This document shows positions 34,536-47,172 of a stretch of DNA of 64,000 bases, piece after piece. Position numbers and translations under genes: made by a program. Below the pieces are notes generated by a model, which was not told where the DNA came from, searched no databases, and was given only the letters and a program-made list of their open reading frames with translations. Numbering within the stretch: the first letter of the stretch is position 1; each line of letters starts with the position of its first letter. Origin of the DNA: Phialocephala subalpina. Lineage: Eukaryota; Ascomycota; Leotiomycetes; Helotiales; Mollisiaceae. The stretch lies in contig FJOG01000017.1 of the NCBI GenBank assembly GCA_900073065.1, forward strand, positions 430,149 to 494,148, given 5' to 3'.

Positions 34536-35906
34536 CTTGACAGAATTCGTTTATATATCGCAGAAATAAAAGAGGTAGTGAGGTCTGTCTCGCAGGTGTT
34601 GACGATTGCGAACTGAGGTCCTGACTCGAGGATGGCGGGGTCTTTCGCGTGTCTAAAAAGCTGCTGATGTATGTCGCAAGTCGAGAGGAATCGTATACGG
34701 AGAAAATGCATAAAGAAAGGGATGTATATATAAAGTTCGTGAAACTACAGCATCTTGAAATTGTGGATATGTACTGAACAATTCGATGCGCCGATGTGCT
34801 TCGAGATGTTGAAGATAAAAAGTAGATCAGACAGAGCTTGGTGGGGTACTTTGTTTTAAGACAGGGTGAGAGAGGGCTTGGCGACCGAGCTGTTTGTGGC
34901 TGGACATTTTTGCTAAAGACCGAGGTGATGAATCGAGAAATGAACTTTGGGTTCTTGTTGGTTTGTGATTGCGTGCGAGTTGTTGACAAATTCGGGTAGG
35001 TGAAAGTCCGTAGAAATCTAGTTGATTTTCGCGTCTAACTAAATATTGACAGCATCAAAGACGTCACGACACGTCTTCCTCCATCGCTCTCTCCTATTCT
35101 TCATCCCAACTCCAAATTTAGCAACACGATTTTCTGGATATCCTTATCACAGAAGAAACAAAAACTTCCCGAACAGATGGGAATTCTTGTTTCAACCTCT
35201 TCTGACTTGCGTGGCCCGAGAAAGGGGTTGATACATTTTTGGTGGATGTTCCTCCCCACATTCCTAGCGTGGACGACCCTGCTGATCCAGGCCAGGTCCA
35301 GAGATAGATCTGTTATCTAAGCGCCGACCACCAATTGCGCAATCTTGGACCTGGGATCAGGCTCAACAAATCAAGTGGCGGAGTGTTCAAACGTGTGTCT
35401 CGGCTAAGGTCGGGCATCAAAGGGGGTGCACGTGATTGACCGCCTTTTCATGCTTCTTGATGTTGGCGGTGGTGTTGGTTCTTTTCCTAGAACGTTGATA
35501 CCGAAAGGAGGAAGCAAAGTTTGGAAGTGAAGAAATCTTAAGAGCCTCATGCGTGACGAGGGTCTTCGGTTGCATCTCCGACGGCTAATAACCCCGCAAT
35601 CTCTCTTCCCAAAGAGGAGACGACAGCGTTCGGGGTGGTCATATGCAATGCGGAAGCATACGAGGTTATTTCTCCTTGTATGAACCTGAGAGGAGGAAAT
35701 ACTCATCCTTGTATGCTAATTGAGCCTCTCTGAAGTTTCCTGAGTCTTCTTGTGACCGAATTGTGCCGATTAGCCATATTAATCCCGGAATGTCCAAAGA
35801 ATACAGGTTCGTGAGTGGTGTGATTCACCCTGAAGACAGATATAGTATGCTCGACTGTCTGAGCTTTGGTAGAGTAATAGTTGGCCAAATCACTTTGTAA
35901 GATCAC
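34536..35906. other. Divergent intergenic region, about 1.4 kb
   Basis: Between the starts of the Ara2-like gene and the small secreted protein gene. Frames on the - strand (34249-34989) mostly shadow the reductase. No independent gene is convincing. Confidence 0.4.
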
Positions 35907-36398
35907 ATGAAAATGAACACCAGAAGCCTTTTCTTCTTGCTCTATGTGACGACAGCATTCGCAATGGTAATAGAGAGACAGAGCGTACAAGTTTCGAATC
36001 GGACTATAACATGTGGTAGCACATTCTTTGGAGGATGCTGTCAAGGAACTCTCGATGCCATGGGGTACAATGATGACTGTAAGGTCAATCTCCGCAACTA
36101 CTTGGTCAAGGTAACTAACAATGCATACCTAGGCTACAATGCAACCGTCGTAGCAACGAACGTTGGAGGAAGTACATTTGGTCCGCAGACTAGATACTCA
36201 TGTATCACTGCACTGAATGCTACCCAGACTTCTGTTGATGCATACTATGCTCTATGTTGCAAGTATGTTGAGATATACGTAGGCTTGACCAATCTCTAAA
36301 TGCCCTAAGAGATTTGGAACACTAATGACATACAGATCAACCCCATCTCGAGGGAGACACTCATGAGCTGCAGTTCCAATGGGGGAGATATACAGTAA
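35907..36398 (+). CDS. Small secreted Cys-rich protein (hydrophobin-like Cys pattern)
   Basis: A signal peptide (MKMNTRSLFFLLYVTTAFA) precedes a short mature region with Cys in the order C, CC, C, C, CC (TITC, GGCCQG, DDCK, YSC, ALCCK). The reading frame runs into a spliced 3' exon starting at 36336, after a clear ACTAATGAC branch site and CAG. Donor choice is open. GTATGT at 36263 gives a 128-residue protein with seven Cys. GTTGAG at 36267 or GTAGGC at 36279 keeps a frame with an eighth Cys (LMSCSSNGG) and ends at 36398, giving 140 or 144 residues. The eight-Cys form has the C-CC-C-C-CC-C order of hydrophobins, but loop lengths differ from both standard classes. It could equally be another secreted effector-type protein. 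Confidence 0.62.
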
Positions 36399-38103
36399 GG
36401 TGCGAATGGGAAGCGAATGGGAAGCGAAACAGTGACGGCATGACGTACAATATGAAAACGAACATGTCCCAAGGTGAAAAGGTGAAAAGTGCAGAGGAAA
36501 GATGTAGAGGTCGCAGGCCTGCTGTCATCGAGATAAGAGTTTGACTGTTTCCAGGATAGGCACACTTGCGTTGATCTTGCGGCTCTACTCGTGGAGCGCT
36601 GATTTCACTTCCTTCGGCCGAAAAAAGGGACATGGGACTTGGTCTTGATCCAGACAGTATGGAGCAGAGATAGGGAAAGTTTTTGAAAATCGATAGGCCC
36701 TCTGGAAGACCATCGCGATGCATGTGAGGATATTTGGCGGAGGTGTACGTCGATATGATTTGTCCAGCTGATGCTTTCGTTGATTGCAATACCACACGAG
36801 ACCGAGTAGCGGAGCAGCCTTGAAGATTGCACCACCTGGACCAGAATTTGTTGTATCGGAACGAGTTCATGCCGTCCATTCCAGGCTGTTCTTATCTCCC
36901 AAGTGGTCTCGTGATGGTCTTCTAAACCAATGCTAGCCTCATGATTGTGGTAAATAGCCTCAACAAAGGCTTCTTCGCTATCGTCGAGATATCAGAGGTT
37001 GGGTATGCTATTCAAAGATTATAGCTCTGGGCATACCTAACCAAACCGATGGTATGTTTCAATAAACCTTGCTGCCGCGTGAACCCGAGGCTGAGAAAAG
37101 AGAAAGTTTGTTGTGCATTAATTTCAGCCGAATCTCAGGTACAAATGCAGCGCCAAAAAGCACTAGAGCAAGAGCCCTGCAGGGAAGCCTGCTCATGAAG
37201 CTCGATTTGTTGTCATGCTGTTGGACATTTTGGCCAACCAGCATGGCCAACAGCTGAAATAATTGTTCCGTATGCATGACATGACTTCGACATTCAGGCT
37301 ATTGGAAAGGTGCTTGGAATTTGCGCCATTCGAAACGGCTTGCCAGGACATCGTGAAGCTTGTAAGGGTAAGCTTCGTGCCAGTGTGGCTTGAGAGTGTT
37401 GTTGGAATAGTGCCTGTGTATATTAGAGTTGCGAATGCAAAACAGGTATCGGATTCTTTGATGTCCTCGATATCTTCGATGTTGTCGATAATGGACGTGT
37501 CATAACTCTATCCAACAACAAGATTCCAAAGAGATCAGACCACCTTCAGCTTGATTGCTTGCGGAGAGAAGCCCGTAGGAAAATCAATCTCTGTTTTTGG
37601 ATGTAGCGTGTCGAGTACGCCGATTGTTCCGGCCCACTCTTGACTTCAAAGCCCAAGCAAGGCGAGCCCGTGCATTGCCGGTCGTCATCTTCGAAAGACT
37701 CCACTCCACCAACATCAACAACTTCATCTTGTTCTGTCCTCCGTGTTCGCAATATCCTTTGCGCCCGCACAGTATCAGAAGGAGTGCAGCACGACCTTTC
37801 CAGATGACTCCTTATCATGCAGATTGCTCTTGATTGACGCCATTGCTGCAACAAAGACACGAGCACTCCCCTGCTCTCTATCTGAACCTACTCGTGTGAT
37901 GCCAGTTGTGGCTCAGGCGGGCAGCACTCTTCCCCACGCTTGCTCCTTGGCGAGACGAGACCTGCATTAATTCTCGACTCCACGTCAATCTCTCCGTCTC
38001 TCCAGCCACTCTTCCACTGTTCATTTTCTACAACGGCGCAACTTCGAGCTGCGGTCTCTCAATGTCCTGTTGATCCGGCACTTGCGGATCATCAGTTTGC
38101 ACA
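36399..38103. other. Intergenic region, about 1.7 kb
   Basis: The longest frame is 36361-36879 (-, 172 codons), with no recognisable domain or coding character I would trust. The right part is probably the Sip5 promoter and 5' UTR. No RNA gene seen. Confidence 0.35.
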
Positions 38104-40763
38104 ATGGGAAACACTCCGACCAAAGAATCGCGGGGTCCGGACTCCCCGTTGACATCTCAACGACATCCTGACTCGACGGGTGGTGCAAGCGGTCCAACTT
38201 CTCCCACCGAACGAAGTAATGTCTATACCGGCTCGCGCGCTGGCAGAGGGAGCAGGCCCGACCTCTCCTTTCTTGGAATAGGATCAAGCTCGCATACAAG
38301 TGAGGTACCCGAACGCCGCGAGACGAAGCAAGAAAGGGAAGCGAGGAAGTTGGAAAAGGAGAGGGCGGCCAGAATCAAGGAGAGAGAACGCAGTCTGAAG
38401 GAGGAACATGTCGATGGCGGATACTTGGTCACAATGGGTGTTTATACTGGTCCCGAGGACTTTAACAAGTCTATTGTCCGACAATTGATGGTACGTTGGG
38501 ACCAGGTTTTGGCTTGGTATCCTGTGCTAACAAGTGGCAGATTGAACGACGGATAGCCCCATTCTGGAGAGGTCTAGACGATTTCAAGGAAGAATGGACA
38601 GAACATCAATTGGTGGCTGTTGGCAGAGGTCTTCCGGTACCCGCACCAGACGAAGTACCTGATGAGCTGCTACTAAGTCCAGTCGGCGACTCACCCCACG
38701 CTTCGAACCCAAATCTACAAAACTTGACCGTTCCTATATCCTCACGATCTCACTCCACCGGTTCCGATGCTTCCGCTACACTCTCTCCTTCACATCCAGC
38801 ATTTGCGAGCCAACCGACATCCCCTGCTCCACCTTCGCCTGCACAATCGTCCTCCCCATTCCGACCTCGATCAAAGACTCTAGCCTCTTTAACAACCTCA
38901 TCGAAGAATCCTTCCTCCTCAGAAATTGTTCCTCGCGAGATACAGCTTCCCAGAGACCCATTCGTCAATGGACAGGCCATCGAGGTGTTCTTGTATAAGG
39001 ATTCTGCAGAGTGTCCCATCTGCTTCCTGTTCTACCCTCCTTACCTTAACAGAACTAGATGTTGCGATCAGTCAATATGCTCCGAGTGCTTCGTCCAAAT
39101 CAAACGGCCAGATCCCCATCCACCTGAGCACCACGACCCATCGAATCCTCCCCCAGCGGAGACACCTACTGCGGCAGAAGAATCTCTGGTATCGGAACCT
39201 GCTTGCTGTCCATACTGTCAACAACCTGAATTCGGTGTGACTTATGAGCCTCCGCCCTTCCGAAGAGGGCTTGCATATGCGAATGCAGCTGCTTTGGGTA
39301 GCTTCGCATCTGCGATGTCGTCCTCTTCCTCACTCAATTCAGCCGCTGGCCCATCTCTACTTCCGAATACACATAAGAGACGAACAACCTCGATATCTGC
39401 AAATGCTTCAACGGTCATAACCACCGATCGTGTGCGGCCAGATTGGAACACAAAGCTACAGGCTGCTAGGAACCATCTTGCAAGAAGATCAGCGGCTGCT
39501 ACGGCATTGCACACGGCTGCGTATATGCTGGGCAATAACACTGCGGACACTCGGAGTTTTAGAGGTCGCTTTGGAAGACATCGTCAGGAGAGCAGCCCAG
39601 GAGCTAGTGGTGCTGCCACGCCTTCACCAACCGCCGAACCAGGTACAGCACGAAGCGTGTCCGAGCAACTATCTCTCATGCGTAGAGAGGCACATGAGAA
39701 TGGAGGTCAAAGAAGGCGGAGTAGAATGGACGATCTCGAGGATATGATGATGATGGAGGCCATTAGATTGAGTCTGGCGGCCGAAGAAGAGAGAAAGAAG
39801 AAAGCCGAAAAGGAGGCTGCGAAGGATGCCAAAAAGAAAGCTAAGGAGGAGAAGAAACGAGAGAAGAAGGAAAAGAAAGGTGTTTATGGGAGCGGTGCTA
39901 GCTCAGCCAGTGGCAGTGCACTAAGTCTACTGCCAGGTATTGGAAGAAGAAGAGGTAACAGTGGTGCAAGCAATTTGCAACGAGAAATCATGCCTGAGGA
40001 CGCCGAGACCTCAGACGCCAAAGGAAAATCGGTCGATCGTGGAAATTCCAGCGGCCCCTCGGCTCCCATCGACTTCCATCGTTCTGGCAGTAGTTCAAGT
40101 GGCATTCCTGGTGCTCGTCATCTTGACACAACTACTCTTGCGACTATTAGCGACACACACCAGTCGTCTTCACCGACAGTTCCAGACCGACCATCACATC
40201 TTCGTCATATGAGCAATGCCTCAAGTCCAGCTTCCTCATTTGTGGAATCTACCCCTGGCAGTCTTCGTAACGACTTCCATACCCATGGCTCCTCATCAAC
40301 ACTTGACTCTCCAAACGCTTCTGGGACCAACCTAGTAGGCTCGACCGGGAACACAGATGGCGGTGATGCGAATGGCAGTGCTGGTCCAGAATCGATGTTC
40401 AACTTCCAGAGTCTTGCAGCTATGATTGGCAAAGACGACAAAGAAGATCAGGAAGACGCTGCGAAGCATATTGAACATCTTGGTGATGGCGGTCAGAGCT
40501 CCCGGCATGCAAGTCAAGGTGAAGGCACAAACCATGGCCTGGAGGAGAGTGTTGCAACACTGAAAGTGAACAACACGAATCTTCTCATGGTGAACGGCGA
40601 CAGTGAGGTGGGCAGACAGACGACTCTTCTGGAGTCACAAAGAACGACACCAGAGGTTATGGTCACACCTGAGACTCCGGCTGCGGCTAATCACGGCGAT
40701 GACGATGGGAAGCAACTTGGAGCGGGCTGGACTGGTGAAGTCTCAACAGAAATCACACAATAA
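38104..40763 (+). CDS. Sip5-like protein (Snf1-interacting protein family)
   Basis: Two exons (38104-38490, 38541-40763) with a 50-bp intron give 869 residues. The N-terminus MGNTPTKES could be N-myristoylated. A basic coiled segment (ETKQEREARKLEKERAARIK) leads to the conserved [35 protein letters not shown]. A split RING-like zinc region follows near 288-385: CPICFLFYPPY, TRCCDQSICSECF and, after a Pro-rich spacer, CCPYCQQPEFGV. Around 530-545 LEDMMMMEAIRLSLAAEEE looks like a ubiquitin-interacting motif, then a Lys/Glu coiled-coil stretch and a long Ser-rich disordered tail. In yeast Sip5 binds Snf1 kinase and the Reg1/Glc7 phosphatase in glucose signalling; here that is by homology only. 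Confidence 0.9.
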
Positions 40764-41335
40764 GAAATTCAATCTCGGGGAGAAGACAAATTTGGGATAC
40801 TTACGAACAAGACACGATTGCATGAATGGATTTGAGAATGGAGCGCAGGGCTTTTTCGGATTTTCTTGCATGCCGCTTTGGCTTTGGCGTTATTGCGGAT
40901 GGGATAGGGGCGTGTGTCTATATGGGGTAGGGGACGGCAAGGCGCATTGTGGCCGGCTTTCATTTGAGCATCTATGGCAGTGGCTTGACTTCATGACTTA
41001 TCGCCTGGATATCTTGTATGTTATAGGGGGTTCATTGTAGACATCTGGAGCATTCATCATTCCTCTCAAAATCCAAGACATGATTTTACCCCCTTAAAAG
41101 GCCTGAAAAGTGTGGAACTTTGAATTGTCCGTCTACATCAACCAAGGTTAAGTACTCCTGACCAAGACCGAACAAACAAGCCAAAATGAGTGATAATGTT
41201 CACCAAAAATTGTCTCAAGCTTCAATCTGAAAGTCCCTCCAGAGCTGGGACAATTATAACCTTTTATGACACCTCTACCCCAAAATATCACCACCACCTC
41301 CTCCTGTCGTTTCCCTATTCCCCGCCCAATGGCGT
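40764..41335. other. Intergenic region
   Basis: 3' flanks of Sip5 and of the decayed DUF924 gene. No coding sequence or RNA gene seen. Confidence 0.45.
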
Positions 41336-42256
41336 CTAAATACCATCCCTAACATCCCCCCTAATCCTCTCCCCTACCTCAGCCCCACACTTCCCAAACC
41401 CCTCCGCCTTTCTAACCCACTCTATCTCCTCCCTACTCTCCCTCCCCGCCTCTCGATTCCGATACGGATACCTTCCATCTTCTCTATGATCGGGAGATGA
41501 ACATCCAATAGTGCTAACAACCAGTAGGTAAACTTTTCTTTCTTTAATTCGCCTTCTCCTTCAAACTCCAGTACCTGTTCATCTAGCTTCGCCTCGATTA
41601 TCGGCTTCTCAACTTTCGACGGGCCAGCTAAACATCTTAGGAAACGCCCAAAGATCTTTCATCAACTCATCTTTCTCCTTCCTATAAGGATCCTGCGTCC
41701 CAGTCGTCTTTTCCACATCGATTCTTATCCCCTCTAACCACCCCGCAACTCGTCGCTGATGACCCAAGCACTCACTATGCACCTAAAGAGCATAGAACTA
41801 CATTTGAGTCGTGAGGTAGAAATCGTAACTCACTCCTAGTTCTTCAACTCAAAGTTTCTCGCTTCGGGGGTCTAGTTCTGAATTCTCCTTGGCGAGGGAG
41901 GATATCTCTTTCATGAGTTTTTGGTTGAGGGGGTCAAAGAATGCGATAGCCCATCGTTCATCGATTCCTGAACAGTAGGAGCGGGGTCCTTGGTCGAGGA
42001 GGAGTTGGAGGGCTACGGCTTGTTCTGGGAAGGAGGAGGATGTAGGAGGAGGGAGAAAGGTGAGGAAGCTGAAATCTGGGGTTAGGAGGGAGTCGAGGGA
42101 GTAGAGTGAGCGAGTTTTAAGAGATAGGCCGACAAGAGCGTTGAACGAGGTTGAGATGGAGGCGGGTCGGTAGAAGGTGTATTTTGCTACAGGGGGATCA
42201 GAGCGAGAGCGAGGAATAGGAACTAACATAGAAAAGCTTGCCAAATGAGTCAACAA
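41336..42256 (-). pseudogene. DUF924-family gene, decayed by nonsense codons
   Basis: One continuous frame of about 306 codons carries recognisable DUF924 blocks: FPEQAVALQLLLDQGPR, GIDERWAIAFFD, VHSECLGHQRRV and the C-terminal GRYPYRNREAGRES. It is broken by six stops: a TGA near 41850, TAG at 41800-41798 and 41785-41783, a TGA at 41611-41609, and two more TGA codons shortly after. No frameshift is needed to connect the blocks. The two TAG codons lie inside a 51-nt stretch bounded by GTGAGT and TTTAG that could be a real intron, but the TGA codons lie outside it. The family has no firmly known function. The N-terminal part looks shortened compared with intact members. Confidence 0.7.
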
Positions 42257-43057
42257 GAGAATAATTCAAGGTGTGTGTTTTTTCTGACACTGTGACGATA
42301 GAACAAAATCGGTATGCAAAAATCACCTCATTCCAGCGGCGTCAGTGTATGCTGACATGCGAAGTATGTGCATCCTTGAGCACAGGTTATCCCTTAGCCC
42401 ACTGAGGCTACTGCTTGCTCTAGAAAACCACTTTTCTGTTCCTCTCTTTCTGCTTGACAATGGCCAACAGCGTAAAAACTCTAAAAGGGTAGGAACGACT
42501 CTCTCGTCCGTTGTCTACAGGCGATATCGGAGGCCGGCATCACGTGGAGATACGCGACTCACCCGTACGATAAGCAATTAATGAAAGACTTTTTCAATCA
42601 GACTTTGTGACCACCCCTGTGAGCCCTTTAAGGGAATCGTATAAACCTTCTCTCAAGAGAAAAGGAAAGAATGAAGAAGTTTGAAGTATTGAGCAAGTGC
42701 TGTCTTTCTTATTTGTCCAGTGCGTGCCTCTCTTTGATCCCCATTTTTGAAGATGTTTCCGCCCCACTTGAGGAAATGCATAAATGAGTTGTGTAACGCG
42801 AAGTAAGGGATTTCACGCCATTTTCATGTCCATACCCTTCTTCTCTTTCTTCAGTGGCGAAGCAAGTATTCTGGAGGTGTATTCCATTCAGGATACTATT
42901 CAATGATAATTTCACAGATCATGCAGCAACAACGACAAAGCTCGATCGATATTCTCGAGAGCAGATCCCCAACGCCAGCATGCATGCTATTTTCCCAAGT
43001 CTCATCAACGCCAGCCATTTCGGTCATCCAGTCGTAACATCGTCATATCTTACAAGT
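42257..43057. other. Intergenic region
   Basis: About 800 bp between the DUF924 relic and the 3' end of the vacuolar transporter gene. Only short frames; nothing recognised. Confidence 0.4.
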
Positions 43058-44265
43058 TCACGCACTCTTCGTCTTCCCCTCTCCTGAGTCGAAAAGCTTT
43101 ACAAGTCCCATTGCTGCTCCTGCTGCCAGAGATCCCACGACAACCATTTGAATTCCACCGAGACAACCTGCTCGAATGCATTTTCCTCCTCCGAAGCCGA
43201 CTACAACGCAAGTCTTGATGTAGCCGAAGAGGAAGAGGGCCACTACCATGACTCCGATCGAGATGTAGAGGCCTTCGTACACTTGGTCACTGCCAACGAA
43301 GAAGTACGGCATCAGAGGTAGAAGTCCACCGAAGAAGTATCCCAAGGCGATTGTGAGTGCAGACGTCAGGGCTCTCGACGAAGCTGGAGGTTCTTCACAG
43401 TGTTGGAATTGCATGATGAAGTCTACCAGGTGTGGAGATTCTGCGAGGTGGGAACTGAGATCTTGGAGGGTCTGCTTGGGCAACTCGTAGGGTTCGAAAA
43501 CGGATGCTACGCTCTGCACCACGGCTCGAGGGTTGGTGTCTACCAGAAGTTGTGTCTCTTCTCGTTGGGCATGATAGGAGGCACTTTGATGTGTTAGCAG
43601 ATACTGACGCGATGGCAGACAGTCAGTACTTACGCTTCGCTCTTTGCGCCGAGATACCCTCCCAAACCCATCGAGATGGCACCCGCGATCAGCTCCGCGA
43701 GACCTCCATAAATGACCACATTGGTGTTTCCCAACGCAGACAGACCGGCAGTCAAGGCAAATGGCACAGTCAATCCATCCGAGAGACCGATTGTCGCGTC
43801 TGAGATAACTCTTGCATCGATTCGGAAACCCTTCTTCTTGTCCGCCTTCTCGTTCTTCAGATGGATGCTTTGCTGCGATTCAACGTCGGTGTCCTCGTCA
43901 TATTCATTCGTGTGTATTGGTTCGTGGGCTTGGCTATTATTCGGTTGAAGTAATGGCTCGCGAGAAGCATTGCTCCAGTCGTAGTTAGAGTTCGTCCGCA
44001 TGGGAACTGGCGTAATGGTTTGGTGGAAGAATAGGTTCTTCAATCCAGCCAGCGACATGGCTGATACCGGATGAGGTTTTGGTTCTGGGCGTTTTCGTTT
44101 TACAATATTTCGAGGGGTAGGTGTAGATTCAGTAGCTCTTTCTGGAGTTGATGGCGGTTTGGGGAAATGGTGGTATCGGTCGGATGCTTCCTGATGATCG
44201 TGACTTCCGGCGTTCAAGTTCTGATATGTTTGGCCACTGCTATCAGCAGGATTTGGAGGTGCCAT
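43058..44265 (-). CDS. CCC1/VIT1-family vacuolar iron/manganese transporter
   Basis: Two exons (44265-43634, 43583-43058) with a 50-bp intron give 385 residues. A disordered N-terminus (about 150 residues) precedes the hallmark VISDATIGLSDGLTVPFALTAGLSALG of TM1, then GGLAELIAGAISMGLGGYLGAKSE. A cytosolic loop contains the metal-binding-type helix region, and then come the C-terminal spans (SALTIALGYFFGGLLPLMPYFF, VMVVALFLFGYIKT, GGIQMVVVGSLAAGAAMGLVKLF). The family moves Fe2+/Mn2+ from cytosol into the vacuole in exchange for protons, protecting against iron excess. The first ATG is used. Regulation by iron is likely from family precedent, but I saw no decisive motif upstream. Confidence 0.92.
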
Positions 44266-45216
44266 GGCTTATATCGCCGCCGAGGATTTATGGAAACTTT
44301 GTTCTCAGCAGCTTCATGCTTGTTTGAGGATGCGGAAGGGTCAGCAACAATTATCGCGGATCTGATTGGCGCGATGCTGGAGCTCAGGCGGGCCTCTGCG
44401 TGCTTGATTGGCTGGCTGCGAGATAAAGTCTTGAGTAGTATTTAGCACCCCTGCAACGTCTTTCTTGGTCCTTTTTTAAAAGGCCATTTCGGCACCGAGA
44501 CTCTTTTGCGAGTTCTGATGCGCTCCTTTGTAGCTTGTTGCAGGAGGTTTCTCGAGGTGCAGACTTCAGATGAATAATGGTAGGGTTCTCATTGGTGCTC
44601 GAGTCAGAAGGTGCGCCAAAAGGGGAAGGCTGGAAGGTGTATCCTTGCCGCTGGTGTCACTTCAGATCCATATCTAATCAAGTCATCAGACAAAGCATTC
44701 AAATAAGATCGAGTTGATTGGTTGGACGAGACGACAAAGGCCGAACTTTCCCGGGACTTCACGATGCGGACTCGGATTTATCACAACGCAAATCATTACA
44801 AGTAATGCTCCGAAGTTTGCTCGGAATATTCAAGGCAAACTCTTTTGTATCTCCTTTCCGTGTGGACTCGGATTTACAGCAATATCCTGCTTACGGCCTC
44901 ATTGTGGTGGCGTTGGAGACACCGATAGCTCCGGCCTTTCCCCGGAAAATGCATCGAGTGGTTGCATAAAGCTATCCTTTGCCTTCAGGATCTAGACTCC
45001 AGGCTTGACAAATTATGAGAGCCCCCACGGACAGTACACTTGCGTCATGGTGGTGCTGGATGTGTCACTGCTTCTGAGAGACTCAGACCGCAGCTGTACC
45101 GAATTGCCGTTGAATTTTTGAATCACCGAACTCGAGTGAAGGAGCAACTAGGACTCAGTGGTCAAGGTGTTGACTGCACCACATGAACACGGGTTGGGTT
45201 CCAAGTGGAATCTGTA
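44266..45216. other. Gene-poor region, left part
   Basis: Promoter of the VIT1-family gene, then sequence with only short frames. A 14-bp motif (GGACTCGGATTTAT/C-like) appears twice near 44768 and 44863, probably by chance. Confidence 0.35.
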
Positions 45217-45522
45217 TCAGAAGGCGTTTGCAGACGAGCTTGCCATTTTAGTAGCGAGGCCGTTTCTTCTTTCAGTGCATCGGGCATTTTCCTTTGACCT
45301 CGAAACACTTGCTTCATACTCGGTTGTCTTTTCCTTCACAGAGTCCTCTGTCTCGAAACACAACCACGAGCTCAAGGATTCGATGAAACCTCTCATTGAT
45401 TCAACAACTACAAAAGAGTAAAAGGAATCATCCCTTGTACGCAAGTACAGAGTCTTCAAATTCTCCCCTTCACTCTCCAATGCATCTCTTGCTACAGACT
45501 CAAGCGTGAATCTACCGTCCAT
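45217..45522 (-). CDS. Hypothetical 101-residue protein (doubtful)
   Basis: An ATG-started frame of 101 residues begins MDGRFTLESVARDALESEGE and is charged and mainly helical-looking, without signal peptide, membrane span or known motif. Codon composition looks somewhat gene-like, but there is no homology I can name and no splicing partner. It may be chance. It is listed because the surrounding 2.9 kb otherwise lacks genes. Confidence 0.25.
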   Translation of the reverse strand: MDGRFTLESVARDALESEGENLKTLYLRTRDDSFYSFVVVESMRGFIESLSSWLCFETEDSVKEKTTEYEASVSRSKENARCTERRNGLATKMASSSANAF

Positions 45523-47172
45523 AGTAAGGCATGCAATACTCTCTCGTCAAGCAGGCTCGTATCCTGGAGGACGGACGAGAAATAGCTGACTACTCACCCC
45601 TACATGTCCAATATTTCGAGACTAAGTGTATCGCGAGATGGTTTGGGGATGGGTCAGTAGACAGACGTCACATATACTAATAGGATGCATTGCACATAGT
45701 TCACTTCACCTTTCCTTTGTATAAGTATTTTCAGATTCCTCACACTTCCTTTCCATCCCATATCCCTGCTTCAAAGTTTCGTTGTCAACCTTTTCACTGT
45801 TGTCATTCTCTCGTATCCTCATCACAAGTCGTTCCACAAATACATTCCGAAGCTCCCCCCTCACGAGTTCGTCCTCCATATTCATTTGTCTGATGGAAGT
45901 CACATAGAAATGAGTAAGGCATTCGCCGCAGGGTGCTTCGTACCCTAAGGATTAGGTTGTTGAACGATGTGGTGAAATTATCTCGCAGTCTCATTCTTTT
46001 TTATTCCTTTCCTACTTGCAGATAAGAACGCGAGCTTCACGAGACACCAAAGTAGGTTACGAGTCGTTCGTTCGGACCTCTGCTGTCTATCCAACACCCC
46101 AGGGCAGGGGCGCTAAGTGAATATTGCAGCTTACAGGCAATTGCTTTTGAGGTGAAGTCACTTGAGCATTGCACAATTTAGATTCACGCATCTTAAAGAA
46201 AGGCAGGATTTGTGTATGAATTTTGTGATTCAAAGCATATATAAATGTAAATTGCTAGCTAGAAGCCTCCAAAGCCTCGAACTTTAATTTTGAAAGACAT
46301 GAAGATGTCATGCAGCCAGCTACCTCAGCAGACTGCCCAGGTGAGTTGATGTTGTTACCAAAGCGGCGTCTGCTTAGGTCTTTGATGCTTGACTGGTCTT
46401 TTAAAACCATCAGCATTAACAGCAGAATCACATTTGACAACAAATTTTTTACGGATACAAATCTTCGTAGAATAGCACCAGCTTGCAAAGCCTGCTCGAG
46501 ACAACTGAGGCCTCGTGTCTAGACGCCGATAGAGCCCTTGTCACAAGTTATGCCACCATTTACGTGCCACCGTTATGGATGTCGTGTTTCTCTGATTTTG
46601 GATCGAGAAAGTCATTTATAGTCGCTCGAGCGGCGCTAAGGGTGAGAGGGATTACTTGAGTGAAGATAGGTATCAAGTTCGTGGGCGAGAAACCAAATGA
46701 AGAAAGGGCGTGGGATCGAGATCACTCCTTGATCTCAATTCTTTCTATGCCTGGCAGCAAAGCCAAGAAGGTGAATGGTTTTACCGTTTTGGTGAACCAA
46801 GCTCAGGTAGTCACTATCAACATCTTATCATCTTCTATCATTATGGAACAAAAGTGCGCTTGTCTTTAATTCTCTTCCGTGGATGCACAGGATAGGGATG
46901 TCTATGACTTCCTAGTTGAGATTTATCTTCCATGAATTCTGAAATAGCTCTTGTCTTTTGAATAACCTGACTCGAACCCCTGACTTCATGATCGTTGATC
47001 TTGCTTCGCAAAGTCAGGATGTCGTCACGTTCAAGAGTCAAGGTTTTTAATACAGTCTTTCATTCATTCGAAATTATGGGCGGAGAGGAATCAAGCTTAG
47101 CACAATGATCCTCCCTGATGTCTTCCTTTCGACGCCTCAACTCCTCCACCTCATATATCCCACAATCATCAC
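45523..47172. other. Gene-poor region, right part
   Basis: No convincing coding sequence. A B-box-like string (GGTTCGAGTC on the - strand near 46968-46977) is present but no cloverleaf can be folded around it. Confidence 0.4.

Noticed and set aside
34249..34989. 246-codon frame on the minus strand upstream of the Ara2-like gene
   Set aside because: Its right half is a shadow of the reductase in another frame and its left half is low-complexity.
36361..36879. 172-codon open frame on the minus strand
   Set aside because: No domain, signal or splicing context, and composition is unconvincing; treated as chance.
46960..47040. Possible tRNA on the minus strand (B-box-like GGTTCGAGTC)
   Set aside because: The T-arm flanks do not pair (AGGGG against CAGGT) and no D-arm or acceptor stem can be formed.
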